From NCBI RefSeq assembly GCF_000308455.1, contig NZ_BAFP01000109.1, forward strand, positions 120,408-184,407: a stretch of DNA of 64,000 nucleotides. Reading direction: 5' to 3'. Position 1 is the first letter of the stretch, and the number at the start of each line of letters is the position of its first letter. This document shows, piece by piece, positions 7,136 through 15,912 of this stretch. This DNA is from Nocardia abscessus NBRC 100374 (GTDB lineage: Bacteria; Actinomycetota; Actinomycetes; Mycobacteriales; Mycobacteriaceae). Under the pieces are notes generated by a model. The model was not told the DNA's origin. It was given only the letters and a program-made list of their open reading frames with translations, and searched no databases. Both the position numbers and the translations under genes were made by a program.

Positions 7136-9019
7136 TCACGCGGCGGCGAGCACTTCGAGCACCTGCTCTCCGTATTTCGCGAGTTTGTTCTCGCCGACAC
7201 CGCTGACGCCGCCGAGCTGGGCCAGGCTCGCGGGCTTGCGGGCCGCTATCTCGCGCAGGGTGGCGTCGTGGAAGACGACATAGGCGGGAACGCCCTGTTC
7301 CTTCGCGGTGGCCGCGCGCCATTCGCGCAGCTTCTCGAACAGCGGCAGATCGGTGGGTGTCAGGTCGGCCACTGCCTCCTTGGCGGCCTTCGCGGCCCGC
7401 GCGGGCCTGGGCGCGCGTTCGGGTTCGCGGCGCAGCAGTACTTGTCGTCCGTCGAACAGCACTTCGCTGCTGGCCTCCGTGAGCGTCAGCACGCCGTAGT
7501 CGCCGTGGACGGCCAGCAGCCCGTGGGCCAGCAACTGCCGCACCACGCCGCGCCATTCCGTGTCGCGCAGATCGGTGCCGACGCCGAAGACCTTCAGTTC
7601 GTGGTGGTCGTGCTGCACGACCTTGGGGTTCTTCTTGCCGAGCAGGATGTCCACGATGTGGCCCGCGCCGAAGCTCTGGCCGCGTTCCCGCTTCAGGCGC
7701 AGCACCGTGGACAGTAGCTTCTGCGCGGCCACCGTGCCGTCCCAGGATTGCGGCGGGGCCAGACAGGTATCGCAGTTGCCGCAGGGCAACCCGGGCTCGC
7801 CGAAGTAGGCGAGCAACTGGGTGCGGCGGCAGGCGACGGTCTCGCACAGCGCGAGCATTGCGTCCAAGTGCAGCTGCAGCTGGCGGCGGTGGGCGGCGTC
7901 ACCCTCGGAGGAGTCGATCAGCTTGCGCTGCTGCACCACGTCGCTGAGCCCATAGACCATCCACGCCGTGGAGGGCAATCCGTCGCGGCCGGCGCGGCCG
8001 GTCTCCTGGTAATACCCCTCGACCGACTTCGGCAGGTCGAGATGGGCGACGAAGCGCACATCGGGTTTATCGATGCCCATGCCGAAGGCGATGGTCGCGA
8101 CCACGACCAGCCCGTCTTCGCGCAGGAAGCGCGACTGGTTCGCCGCGCGGGTCCGGTTGTCCAAGCCCGCGTGGTACGGCACCGCGGAGACGCCGTTCTC
8201 GGTGAGAAACGCCGCGGTCTTCTCCACCGAGTTGCGCGAGAGGCAGTAGACGATGCCCGCGTCGCCCGCATGCTCGGTGCGGATGAATTCCAGCAGCTGG
8301 CGCTCGGGACGGTTCTTCGGCTCGATGCGGTACTGGATATTGGGCCTGTCGAAGCTGGACACGAAGCGGCGGGCGCCGCCGAGGTCGAGACGCTGGATGA
8401 TCTCGTCGCGCGTCTTCTCGGTGGCGGTCGCGGTCAACGCGATCCGCGGGATGTCCGGCCACCGCTCGTGCAGCACGGAAAGACCCAGGTAATCGGGACG
8501 GAAGTCGTGACCCCACTGGGAAACGCAGTGTGCTTCGTCGATGGCGAACAGCGCGATCTTGCCGCGGTCGAACAGCTGCGCGGTCGAGTCCAGGCGCAAC
8601 CGCTCCGGCGCCATATACAGCAGATCGAGTTCACCCGCGACGAATTGCGCCTCGACGGTCCGGCGCTCGTCGGGGTACTGGGTGGAGTTGAGGAACCCCG
8701 CGCGCACGCCGAGGGCGCTGAGCGCGTCCACCTGGTTTTGCATGAGGGCGATCAATGGCGAGACCACGACACCGACGCCGGGGCGCACCAAAGCGGGCAC
8801 CTGGTAGCAGAGCGACTTGCCGCCGCCGGTCGGCATGAGCACCAGCGCGTCGCCGCCGTCGATCACGTGCCGCACGATCGCGTCCTGGTCGCCGCGGAAG
8901 CTGTCGTAACCGAAGACTCGACGTAGAACCTGTTGCGCCGCAACGGATCCGGCGTCCGATCCGGACGCGTCTTCGACCGCTACAGCCGCGAAATCATCGG
9001 GGGGAGTCACCCGGCCCAT
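7136..9019 (-). CDS. recQ: ATP-dependent DNA helicase RecQ
   Basis: A 3'-5' DNA helicase of 627 residues for fork repair and recombination. Helicase motifs are clear: VLMPTGGGKSLCYQ (motif I), VVSPLIALMQNQ, FAIDEAHCVSQWGHDFRPDY (motif II and aromatic loop), LTATAT, and ATIAFGMGIDKPDVR plus QETGRAGRDG (motifs V and VI). Then come the zinc-binding cysteines (CRRTQLLAYFGEP ... CGNCDTC), an RQC winged helix with IVDILLGKKNPKV, a charged linker and a C-terminal HRDC domain (LREWRAATAKEQGVPAYVVF). The frame is open far upstream but nothing there resembles RecQ; ATG at 9019 is taken as the start. Confidence 0.95.
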   Translation of the reverse strand: MGRVTPPDDFAAVAVEDASGSDAGSVAAQQVLRRVFGYDSFRGDQDAIVRHVIDGGDALVLMPTGGGKSLCYQVPALVRPGVGVVVSPLIALMQNQVDALSALGVRAGFLNSTQYPDERRTVEAQFVAGELDLLYMAPERLRLDSTAQLFDRGKIALFAIDEAHCVSQWGHDFRPDYLGLSVLHERWPDIPRIALTATATEKTRDEIIQRLDLGGARRFVSSFDRPNIQYRIEPKNRPERQLLEFIRTEHAGDAGIVYCLSRNSVEKTAAFLTENGVSAVPYHAGLDNRTRAANQSRFLREDGLVVVATIAFGMGIDKPDVRFVAHLDLPKSVEGYYQETGRAGRDGLPSTAWMVYGLSDVVQQRKLIDSSEGDAAHRRQLQLHLDAMLALCETVACRRTQLLAYFGEPGLPCGNCDTCLAPPQSWDGTVAAQKLLSTVLRLKRERGQSFGAGHIVDILLGKKNPKVVQHDHHELKVFGVGTDLRDTEWRGVVRQLLAHGLLAVHGDYGVLTLTEASSEVLFDGRQVLLRREPERAPRPARAAKAAKEAVADLTPTDLPLFEKLREWRAATAKEQGVPAYVVFHDATLREIAARKPASLAQLGGVSGVGENKLAKYGEQVLEVLAAA

Positions 9020-9082
9020 CCTACGAGCGCCTCGACGGCACGGTACCGGTACGGTTCGGCGTTCGCCCTGCTGGGCGGCCGA

Positions 9083-9102
9083 GTTGTGCACATGTGCACA
9101 AC
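9083..9102. promoter_or_regulatory. 20-bp perfect palindrome between recQ and a secreted-protein gene
   Basis: GTTGTGCACATGTGCACAAC is fully self-complementary, lying 64 bp upstream of recQ's start and about 104 bp upstream of the plus-strand gene at 9206. It has the form of a homodimeric repressor or activator site (TGTGC-N6-GCACA). The regulator is not evident nearby. Confidence 0.55.
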
Positions 9103-9205
9103 CAACGCCGAAGTTTCCCGTCATGGCCGCTGACCTCGTCGTTTCCCCACCCCGGCGGAAATTCCCGGCCCGGGCGTCTCCTTCGACGCTGTTAAGTTGT
9201 GGCTC

Positions 9206-10177
9206 ATGGCAACAGGGATTGGGACCAGGGCACGCGCGGCGATGCTCACCGCCGTCGCCGTGGCCGCCGCGGTCACCGCGGCACTGCCTGCGGCGCGGGC
9301 GGAGACATTCCCCGCGATGTGCTCGGACGGCTGGGAGGCCGGCACCGTCGTCGAGGGAGTCGGCAACCTGGAGAATCTCGATTCCGACGGGCAGGGAGGT
9401 TTCTACGTCACCGGCCTGATGGACGGTTATCTGGCGCATGTCGACCGCGCCGGGCGGATGAAGAAGCTGGTCACGGATGTGCACCGCCCCGCAGGTGTGC
9501 GCGTCGCCGGGCGCTACGTCTACTTCCTCACCGGCGACGGGCTCAGCGAACCCCCGGGCACGCTCCAGCGCTACGACGTCGAGACCGGCGCGGTCAGTGT
9601 CCTGCTCACCGGGCTGAACGGGCCGAACGGCCTGCTGTTGCTGCCCGACGGCAGCCTGCTGTTCACCACCATCGGCCTGAACGGTACGAACGGGATCTCC
9701 CGCTACTGGCCCGAGACGAACGAGTACGAGCGGGACTGGTCGAGTCTGCCGCCCGCCAACGGCCTCGCGCTGGCCGCCGACGGCGAGTCGGTCTACGTCG
9801 ACACGATGACGATGCAGATCCTGCGCGTCCGACTGGACGATCCGGCGCACCCCACGGTCGTCTCCGGCATCCCGGACCTGGTCGCACTGCCCGACGACAT
9901 GGAGGCCACCCGAGCCGGTGCGCTCTTCGTCGCCGACCATATTCTCGGCGCCGTCTATCGCGTGGATACGACCACCGGCGCCACCTGCGCGATCATCACC
10001 GGCTTGATCAAGCCGGGCCCGTTCCGCAACCCGCCGGACGGCGCCACCTCGGTCCGCATCGACCGCGACGGTGACTCCTGGGCATTGTTCGTCACCAGCA
10101 TGGACGGCACGCTGCGGCGTTTGCGCCCACCGGCGGGCATCGACCTCACTCCCGCGAATCCCACGCGGGCCGGATAG
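9206..10177 (+). CDS. Secreted SMP-30/gluconolactonase-like beta-propeller protein
   Basis: A 323-residue protein with a Sec signal peptide (AAMLTAVAVAAAVTAALPAA, probable cleavage after ARA). The mature part has repeated blades with LDSDGQGGFYVTGLMDGYLA, GLNGPNGLLLLPDGSLLFTT and PPANGLALAADGESVYV, typical of SGL/NHL six-bladed propellers that act as lactonases or sugar-acid binders. Catalytic metal ligands cannot be assigned by eye, so the activity is open. Start: the ATG at 9206 is preferred over an in-frame TTG at 9197. Monocistronic by position. Confidence 0.7.
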   Translation: MATGIGTRARAAMLTAVAVAAAVTAALPAARAETFPAMCSDGWEAGTVVEGVGNLENLDSDGQGGFYVTGLMDGYLAHVDRAGRMKKLVTDVHRPAGVRVAGRYVYFLTGDGLSEPPGTLQRYDVETGAVSVLLTGLNGPNGLLLLPDGSLLFTTIGLNGTNGISRYWPETNEYERDWSSLPPANGLALAADGESVYVDTMTMQILRVRLDDPAHPTVVSGIPDLVALPDDMEATRAGALFVADHILGAVYRVDTTTGATCAIITGLIKPGPFRNPPDGATSVRIDRDGDSWALFVTSMDGTLRRLRPPAGIDLTPANPTRAG

Positions 10178-10243
10178 TTCTGGCTGTACTTCGGGAATCC
10201 CGAGGTCACCGCCCTGGTGTATCCATCGGAGGAAGGAAAAGCC

Positions 10244-10774
10244 GTGGTCGAAACAGCGCCGATGGTGGCGGCCACCGCGATGGACGCCACGGACATCGCA
10301 CGACTGCGCGATCGGCTCGCGCAGTGGATGGTCGACAACGGCATCGGGCAATGGGTGCCGGGCGAGTACGCGGTGGCGGTCGTCGCGGAGGAGATCGCGA
10401 GGGATGAGTGGTTCGTGTGGCGCGACGAGTCCGCGGCGCTCGTGGCCGCGGTTCGCCTGATCTGGCGGGACCCGGAGTTCTGGGGCGCGGACGACGACAC
10501 CGAGGCCGGTTACGTCCACGGTCTGATGGTCGCGCCGGAATACCGGGGCCGCGGGCTCGGCCCGCGAATCCTCGGGTTCTGCGCCGCGCACACACTGGCT
10601 CACGGCGTCACCCGCCAACGCCTCGATACCGCTTCGGACAACCAGGTACTCCGGAAGTATTACGCCACACAGGGTTTCATCGAACTCCGGGAGACGAGAC
10701 TGCCGCCCCAGTTCCACGGCACCACTCACGTCGTCCTGATGGAGAAGCTCCTGGATACGCCAGAGGTGCCTTAG
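10244..10774 (+). CDS. GNAT-family N-acetyltransferase
   Basis: A 176-residue GNAT protein with the acetyl-CoA signature VHGLMVAPEYRGRGLGPRIL and a following helix-strand unit LDTASDNQVLRKYYATQGF, the usual ending of aminoglycoside- or amino-acid-directed acetyltransferases. The acceptor is unknown. A strong ribosome site (GGAGGAAGG) 8-10 bases upstream picks the GTG at 10244 over an ATG at 10217. It lies 66 bp after the propeller gene and converges with hisN. Confidence 0.8.
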   Translation: MVETAPMVAATAMDATDIARLRDRLAQWMVDNGIGQWVPGEYAVAVVAEEIARDEWFVWRDESAALVAAVRLIWRDPEFWGADDDTEAGYVHGLMVAPEYRGRGLGPRILGFCAAHTLAHGVTRQRLDTASDNQVLRKYYATQGFIELRETRLPPQFHGTTHVVLMEKLLDTPEVP

Positions 10775-10835
10775 CCGACGGGGCCCGCGACCATGTCGCC
10801 TCGGGTCCGCGCACGGCGGCGCGAAAACGGAGCGG

Positions 10836-11621
10836 TCAACCGCGCAGGCGGTCGAGAACCTCGTCGTGCAGCAGGCTGTTGGTGGCGATCGCGTCGCCCC
10901 CGTGCGGACCGGGTTTGCCGTCCAGCGAGGAGAAACGCCCGCCCGCTTCCCGGACGAGGATGTCCAGGGCGGCCAGATCCCACAGGGAGACCTCCGGTTC
11001 GGTGGCGATGTCGACCGCGCCTTCGGCGAGCAGGCAGTAACTGAAGAAATCGCCGTAGCCACGCACGCGCCACACGTCGTCGGTCAGGGCGAGGAAATGC
11101 TCCCGCAGCCCGCGGTCGCGCCAGCCGGACAGGCTGGAGAACGCCAGGCTGGCCGAGCCGAGTTCGCCGACGGCGGAGACCGAAATCTGTTCGGCGGCTC
11201 CCTTTTCGAAGCTCGACCAGGCGCCCGACCCCGCCGCCGCCCACCAGCGCCGGACCAGGGCGGGCGCGCTCACCACGCCGACGACCGGTTCGCCGTCTTC
11301 CAGCAGCGCGATCAGCGTCGCCCAGATGGGCACTCCCCGCACGAAGTTCTTCGTGCCGTCGATCGGGTCGACCACCCATTGCCTTCCGCTGAATTCGGCG
11401 GCGCCGCCGAATTCCTCGCCCAGTACCGCGTCGTCCGGCCGTGCCTCGGACAGCACCTGCCGGATCGCCCGCTCCACGGCCAAGTCGGCGTCCGACACCG
11501 GCGTCAGATCCGGCTTCGCGTCGACCTTCAGGTCCAGCGCACCGAAGCGCGCCCGGGTGATCGCGTCGGCGGCATCGGCCAGCCGCAGGGCCAGTTCGAG
11601 ATCGGAGGAGTACACAGCCAC
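10836..11621 (-). CDS. hisN: Histidinol-phosphatase of the inositol monophosphatase family
   Basis: The protein (about 261 residues) has the Mg2+-dependent phosphatase motifs in order: LGEEFGG (metal Glu), WVVDPIDGTKNFVRGVPIWA, and SLWDLAALDILVREAGG near the C-terminus. In actinobacteria this branch supplies histidinol-phosphatase for histidine synthesis. A homologue is a neighbour of prfB/ftsEX in corynebacteria and of fadE24/fadE23 in Mycobacterium tuberculosis, and both neighbours are present here, supporting the assignment. GTG at 11621 is the favoured start; an ATG 10 codons upstream is possible. Inositol- or other phosphate monoesters remain alternative substrates. Confidence 0.8.
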   Translation of the reverse strand: MAVYSSDLELALRLADAADAITRARFGALDLKVDAKPDLTPVSDADLAVERAIRQVLSEARPDDAVLGEEFGGAAEFSGRQWVVDPIDGTKNFVRGVPIWATLIALLEDGEPVVGVVSAPALVRRWWAAAGSGAWSSFEKGAAEQISVSAVGELGSASLAFSSLSGWRDRGLREHFLALTDDVWRVRGYGDFFSYCLLAEGAVDIATEPEVSLWDLAALDILVREAGGRFSSLDGKPGPHGGDAIATNSLLHDEVLDRLRG

Positions 11622-11672
11622 GCCCCGCACCCTATCGGCCCGCCCGGTCACTCCCCCTTTCCGTCCCAGCGC

Positions 11673-12269
11673 CTACGCCACGGTCTCCAACGACCGGGCC
11701 GCCGCCAACGCGCTCGCCCACCAGTGCAGCTGGTCGAGCAGCGTCGTCGCGGCAGCCGCGGGCTCTTCGGGCTCCAGCAGCGTTCCCTGGTCGTCGAAGA
11801 GCAGGTAGTAGCGCGGGAAAGACACATAGTTGCGCACCGTATGCGCGTTGAGTTCGTTGAAGATCTGCCGCAGGTGCTCGATGGCGAGCAGGCCGCCGGA
11901 GGCCCCGCTGTAGCCGACGAAGCCGATCGCCTTCGCGTTCCACTGGGTGAAATGCCAGTCGATGGCGGCCTTGAGCGAGGCGGGGACGCTGCGGTTGTAA
12001 TCCGGCGTGACGATGACGAACGCATCCGCCTCGTCGAGCCGACGGGTGAGTTCCGCCATGCCGTCCGGGCGCGGCGGATTCGGATCGAGCGCCGGGGGCA
12101 CCGCGGGCAGGTCGAGCGGAAGGTGCGCCTCGGCCAGATCGATGACGTCCACCTCGAACGAACCGTGCCGCCGCGCCTGTTCGGTGAACCACGACGCGAC
12201 GACCGGTCCGAAGCGTCCCTCCCGGACGCTGCCGATGATCACCGCGAGCTTCAGTGGGGTGTGGGACAT
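11673..12269 (-). CDS. NADPH-dependent FMN reductase-type flavoprotein
   Basis: A 198-residue flavodoxin-like protein: LAVIIGSVREGRFGPVVASW binds FMN phosphate and VIVTPDYNRSVPASLKAAID is the isoalloxazine/dimer motif of SsuE/ArsH/chromate-reductase-like enzymes. It uses NAD(P)H to reduce flavin, quinones or metals. A ribosome site (GAGGAGATG) precedes the ATG. It is transcribed away from an MmyB-type regulator with 142 bp between starts, suggesting that protein controls it. Confidence 0.85.
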   Translation of the reverse strand: MSHTPLKLAVIIGSVREGRFGPVVASWFTEQARRHGSFEVDVIDLAEAHLPLDLPAVPPALDPNPPRPDGMAELTRRLDEADAFVIVTPDYNRSVPASLKAAIDWHFTQWNAKAIGFVGYSGASGGLLAIEHLRQIFNELNAHTVRNYVSFPRYYLLFDDQGTLLEPEEPAAAATTLLDQLHWWASALAAARSLETVA

Positions 12270-12411
12270 GTCGCATCTCCTCGGATGACAGAACGACCCG
12301 GGCGGGCCGCGGAACCCACACTGCTGTGCGGCACGCAGGGCAGGGAGACCGCCGTAAGAGTGGTAGTGACAGGGACACCCTCGCGACGTTCCGTCTTGTT
12401 AGGTTCGACGG

Positions 12412-13272
12412 GTGAGCGACAACGAACTCGGGCTCTTCCTGCGCACCCGCCGCGAAGCGGTGACGCCCGCCCAGGTCGGCCTGCCCGCCGGTCCACGGCG
12501 GCGCACCCCCGGGTTGCGCCGCGCCGAACTGGCCACCCTGGCCGGGGTGAGCGTGGAGTACGTCACTCGCCTCGAGCAAGGTCGCGACCGGCATCCTTCG
12601 CCCCCGGTGCTGTCCGCGCTCGCCGACGCGCTGCGGCTGAGCCCCGCCGAGCGCGTCCATCTGCACCGGTTGAGCAAGTCGGTGGACAGCGGGTTCACCT
12701 GTATGGGCGACGCGCAGCCGCTGCGCGAGGTGCGGCCGACGGTGCGCGCGATCCTGGATCGGCTCGAACCCGCGCCCGCCGTGGTGGTCAACCGCCTCAC
12801 CGAAGTTCTCGCCTACACCGACGGCTACCACCGGCTGATGGCGCCGACCGGTCTCTTCGACGGACCCCATACCCCGGCGAACCTGGCGCGTTTCGTCTTC
12901 TGCCTGCCCGGCGCCCGGAACCTCTACGCGGACTGGGAGCACGTCGCCGACGAGACGGTCGCCACGTTGAAGCAGGGCCCGTTCCGCGCCGACCCGCACA
13001 TCGCCGCCCTCGCCGACGAGCTCACCGTCACCGTGGGCCCGGCGTTCGCCGACCGGGTCGATACGGTGCCCAGCTTGGCCGCCGCCACCGGTATCAACCG
13101 CCTCGTCCACCCCGAGGCCGGTTCCCTGCGCCTGGCCTACGAGTTACTCGAACTCTCCGCCGACGACGACCAGCGGGTGATCGTCTACCTGCCTGCCGAC
13201 GACGCCACCGCCGCCGCCCTCGACGCACTCAACGGACGCCGCCCGGGCGGACTGCACGCGGTCTCGGGCTGA
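12412..13272 (+). CDS. XRE regulator with MmyB-like ligand domain
   Basis: A 286-residue GTG-started protein. The N-terminal HTH carries the hallmark RRRTPGLRRAELATLAGVSV, EYVTRLEQGRDRHPSP; residues from about 90 on form a PAS-like MmyB domain (AILDRLEPAPAVVVNRLTEV then a Tyr/Trp-rich core and LHAVSG end) known to bind fatty acids. Members usually repress a divergent oxidoreductase or SDR gene, which fits the FMN reductase on the other strand. The intergenic region shows no single outstanding palindrome. Confidence 0.85.
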   Translation: MSDNELGLFLRTRREAVTPAQVGLPAGPRRRTPGLRRAELATLAGVSVEYVTRLEQGRDRHPSPPVLSALADALRLSPAERVHLHRLSKSVDSGFTCMGDAQPLREVRPTVRAILDRLEPAPAVVVNRLTEVLAYTDGYHRLMAPTGLFDGPHTPANLARFVFCLPGARNLYADWEHVADETVATLKQGPFRADPHIAALADELTVTVGPAFADRVDTVPSLAAATGINRLVHPEAGSLRLAYELLELSADDDQRVIVYLPADDATAAALDALNGRRPGGLHAVSG

Positions 13273-13695
13273 CCGGGCGAACCGTCCTCGGCGACGGACC
13301 TCGCGGACGAACCGCACCTCGAACACAGAGCCGACGAGTCGCACGAACTCCTTCGGCTGCGCGAACGAAGTGGAGTTCGACACACCGCGCGCGCCACACC
13401 GAACCCGTCGGTCGGGCGGGACAACGGAACGGGCGCGGAAGGCGCCGACCTGGCGAAGAGCCGGTCTCTTCCGCTGCGAATTCCAAACAGCAACTGCGCC
13501 AAGCGCGGTCGCCGTTTAGGGTAGGAACCCATGAGGCGACCGTCACAGCGCACCGGCCATGGGCCGGGTAGGGAGCGAGTGCGTGACGTCCCGGCGATCA
13601 CCCCGTTCGGCCCTCGAACGACGGCGCCCACCCGTGGTGAGGCCGCCCCCGGCCACCCGGCGTGCACTCGTGTGCTGCCGCCGCAGAGGGGCAGC
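13273..13695. other. Gene-free stretch upstream of prfB
   Basis: About 420 bp between the MmyB-type regulator and prfB. Open frames here lack family signals, ribosome sites and plausible composition on either strand. It presumably holds the prfB promoter at its right end and the transcription stop of the regulator; no clear terminator hairpin was seen. Confidence 0.4.
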
Positions 13696-13701
13696 TAGGC
13701 T
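13696..13701 (+). promoter_or_regulatory. -10 box of a probable leaderless prfB transcript
   Basis: TAGGCT fits the actinobacterial TANNNT consensus and lies 8 bases before the GTG of prfB, with no ribosome site between, as expected for a leaderless mRNA. Confidence 0.4.
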
Positions 13702-13709
13702 TGACAATC

Positions 13710-14825
13710 GTGCATCCTGACGTTTCCGCTGATCTCGCCGAACTCGACGCCACCCTGAAGACGGTCGAATCGGTGCTCGACATCGACGAGCTGCGCCGTC
13801 GTATCGACGAGCTCGAGCATCAGGCCGCCGACCCCGACCTGTGGAACGACCAGGACCACGCACAGCGGGTCACCAGTGAGCTGTCCCACGCGCAAGGGGA
13901 ATTGCGCCGGGTGGAGGAGCTGCGCCAGCGGCTCGACGACCTGCCGGTGCTCTACGAGCTGGCGGAGGGCGAAGAGGGCGAGGCCATGACCGCAGCACTC
14001 GCCGAGGCCGACGCCGAGCGCGCCGCGCTGCACAGCGACGTGGAGGCGATGGAGGTCCGCACGCTGCTGTCGGGCGAGTACGACAAGCGCGACGCGCTGG
14101 TGAACATCCGCTCCGGCGCCGGTGGCGTGGACGCCGCCGACTGGGCCGAGATGCTGATGCGCATGTACATCCGCTGGGCCGACCGGCACAAGTACGGGGT
14201 CGAGGTCTACGACACCTCCTACGCCGAAGAAGCGGGCATCAAGAGCGCCACCTTCGCGGTGAAGACGCCCTACGCCTACGGCACGCTGTCGGTCGAGATG
14301 GGCACGCACCGGCTGGTGCGGATCAGCCCGTTCGACAACCAGGGCCGCCGCCAGACCTCCTTCGCCGAAGTCGAGGTGCTACCCGTGGTCGAGACCACCG
14401 ACCATATCGAGATCCCGGAGACGGAGATCCGCGTCGACGTGTACCGCTCCTCCGGCCCGGGCGGCCAGAGCGTCAACACGACCGACTCCGCGGTCCGCAT
14501 CACCCACCTGCCCACCGGCATCGTGGTCACCTGCCAGAACGAGAAGTCCCAGCTCCAGAACAAGATCTCGGCCATGCGGGTGCTGCAGGCCAAGCTCCTG
14601 GAGCGCAAGCGGCAGGAAGAGCGCGCCGAGATGGACGCGCTGAAGACCAACGAGGGCGCGTCCTGGGGCAATCAGATGCGCTCCTACGTGCTGCACCCGT
14701 ACCAGATGGTCAAGGATCTGCGGACGAACTACGAGGTCAACAATCCCTCGGCGGTGCTCGACGGGGACATCGACGGATTCATCGAGTCGGGTATCCGCTG
14801 GAGAATGCGAGAGCAGGCGAACTAA
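13710..14825 (+). CDS. prfB: Peptide chain release factor 2
   Basis: RF2 reads UGA and UAA stop codons. The 371-residue protein contains the SPF anticodon-mimic (LVRISPFDNQGRRQTSFAEV) and the catalytic GGQ loop (RSSGPGGQSVNTTDSAVRIT). The start at GTG 13710 gives VHPDVSADLAELDATLKTVE, matching the mycobacterial N-terminus. Unlike E. coli prfB there is no programmed frameshift: the frame is continuous, as usual in actinobacteria. The mscS gene begins on the next base after the stop. Confidence 0.97.
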   Translation: MHPDVSADLAELDATLKTVESVLDIDELRRRIDELEHQAADPDLWNDQDHAQRVTSELSHAQGELRRVEELRQRLDDLPVLYELAEGEEGEAMTAALAEADAERAALHSDVEAMEVRTLLSGEYDKRDALVNIRSGAGGVDAADWAEMLMRMYIRWADRHKYGVEVYDTSYAEEAGIKSATFAVKTPYAYGTLSVEMGTHRLVRISPFDNQGRRQTSFAEVEVLPVVETTDHIEIPETEIRVDVYRSSGPGGQSVNTTDSAVRITHLPTGIVVTCQNEKSQLQNKISAMRVLQAKLLERKRQEERAEMDALKTNEGASWGNQMRSYVLHPYQMVKDLRTNYEVNNPSAVLDGDIDGFIESGIRWRMREQAN

Positions 14826-15686
14826 ATGAATGTCGCGGGAATCCAGGCTATCGCGTCCACCGGTTTCACCACCTGGCTACGCGGTTCCGGCCTGGAGATC
14901 GTGCTGCTCATTCTCGGGGCCATCCTGTTCAGTCGGTTCGCCACCTACGTCAGGGACCGGATCACTCGCAAGATCGACGCCGGATTCCGCAGCAGTGACG
15001 CACTGGTGCGCACCGAGGCGGCCAAGCACCGCCACGCGTTGGCGCAGGTGATCACCTGGGTGGTGCTGACCATCGTCTACGTGCTGATCACCATGGAGGT
15101 GCTGCGGCGGCTCGGCTTCGCCGTCACCGGGTTGGTCGCGCCCGCCGCGGTGCTCGGCGCCGCGCTCGGTTTCGGCGCGCAGCGCATCGTGCAGGATATC
15201 CTCGCCGGGTTCTTCCTGATCGCCGAGCGGCAGTACGGGTTCGGCGATGTGGTCCGCATCGCGGTGACTGGAGCCGCGGAGCAGGCGGAAGGTACGGTCG
15301 AGGACGTCACGCTGCGGATCACCACGCTGCGCAACGCGGACGGTGAAGTGATCACGGTGCCCAACGGCCAGATCGTGAAGGTCACGAACCTGTCCAAGGA
15401 CTGGGCACGCGCCGCGATCGACGTACCGGTGGCCGCGAGCGCTGACATCACCAGGGTCAACGAGATCCTGCACGAGGTGGGTACAAAGGCGTACGAAGAC
15501 GCTCGTCTGAAGCCGTTGCTGCTCGATGAGCCCACCGTCATGGGTGTGGAAGACCTCACCGTCGACCAGATGAACATCCGAATGGTTGCCCGGACGTTGC
15601 CGGGTAAACAGTTCGAAGTCGGACGCGAGCTGCGCGTGCGAGTCGCCGCGGCGCTGCGCCGGGAGGGAATCAGTGAGACCACGTAG
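14826..15686 (+). CDS. MscS-family mechanosensitive channel
   Basis: A 286-residue small-conductance channel protein. There are three membrane spans (about residues 20-38, 70-92 and 96-125); the pore helix contains VLGAALGFGAQRIVQDILAG, followed by the IAERQYGFGDVVRI beta domain entry and the NGEVITVPNG-like loop (DGEVITVPNGQIVKVTNLSK). It releases solutes on hypo-osmotic shock. ATG directly abuts the prfB TAA. The same prfB-mscS-small protein-ftsE-ftsX order is found in mycobacteria. Confidence 0.9.
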   Translation: MNVAGIQAIASTGFTTWLRGSGLEIVLLILGAILFSRFATYVRDRITRKIDAGFRSSDALVRTEAAKHRHALAQVITWVVLTIVYVLITMEVLRRLGFAVTGLVAPAAVLGAALGFGAQRIVQDILAGFFLIAERQYGFGDVVRIAVTGAAEQAEGTVEDVTLRITTLRNADGEVITVPNGQIVKVTNLSKDWARAAIDVPVAASADITRVNEILHEVGTKAYEDARLKPLLLDEPTVMGVEDLTVDQMNIRMVARTLPGKQFEVGRELRVRVAAALRREGISETT

Positions 15687-15828
15687 ATCCACGGCGATCC
15701 TGATGGCAACCTGGGTCGCCACGTTCGTGCTGTACGTATTCGTCAAACCCGAGGAAACGAGCATCGCGCCGGCCACCCTGGTCAATGCCGTTCCCGCAGC
15801 GGTGTTCACCGAAGCGCCGGGCCGCTGA
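15673..15828 (+). CDS. 51-aa membrane peptide between mscS and ftsE
   Basis: A GTG at 15673, 5 bases after GGGAGGG, starts a 51-residue protein overlapping the end of mscS by 14 bp. It has a basic head (MRPRRS), one hydrophobic helix (TAILMATWVATFVLYVFV) and a short external tail. Its position matches the small proline-rich membrane protein gene between mscS and ftsE in M. tuberculosis (Rv3103c), although it is much shorter. A role beside the channel or FtsEX is inferred from location only. Confidence 0.6.
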   Translation: MRPRRSTAILMATWVATFVLYVFVKPEETSIAPATLVNAVPAAVFTEAPGR

Positions 15829-15898
15829 GCCCGGCGGGCCGAGCCGCCGCCGCGCTGTCACCCACGGTTGACGACGCAGGCCGCGTCCGGTTGCTGGT

Positions 15899-15904
15899 TA
15901 CACT
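15899..15904 (+). promoter_or_regulatory. -10 box of a possible leaderless ftsE transcript
   Basis: TACACT (TANNNT) lies 8 bases before the GTG of ftsE, and no ribosome site is seen in between, suggesting an additional internal promoter giving a leaderless ftsEX message. Confidence 0.35.
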
Positions 15905-15912
15905 GGCTCCCC

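Noticed and set aside
7136..11062. A 1308-codon minus-strand open frame
   Set aside because: Only the part up to 9019 is RecQ. The upstream extension lies antisense to the propeller and GNAT genes and has GC-driven composition with no domain.
10866..13571. A 901-codon plus-strand open frame
   Set aside because: Arg/Gly/Gln-rich translation antisense to hisN and the FMN reductase and out of frame with the MmyB regulator; typical high-GC shadow.
13710..13900. Programmed frameshift in prfB
   Set aside because: The frame is continuous from the GTG, with no CTTTGA slippery stop.
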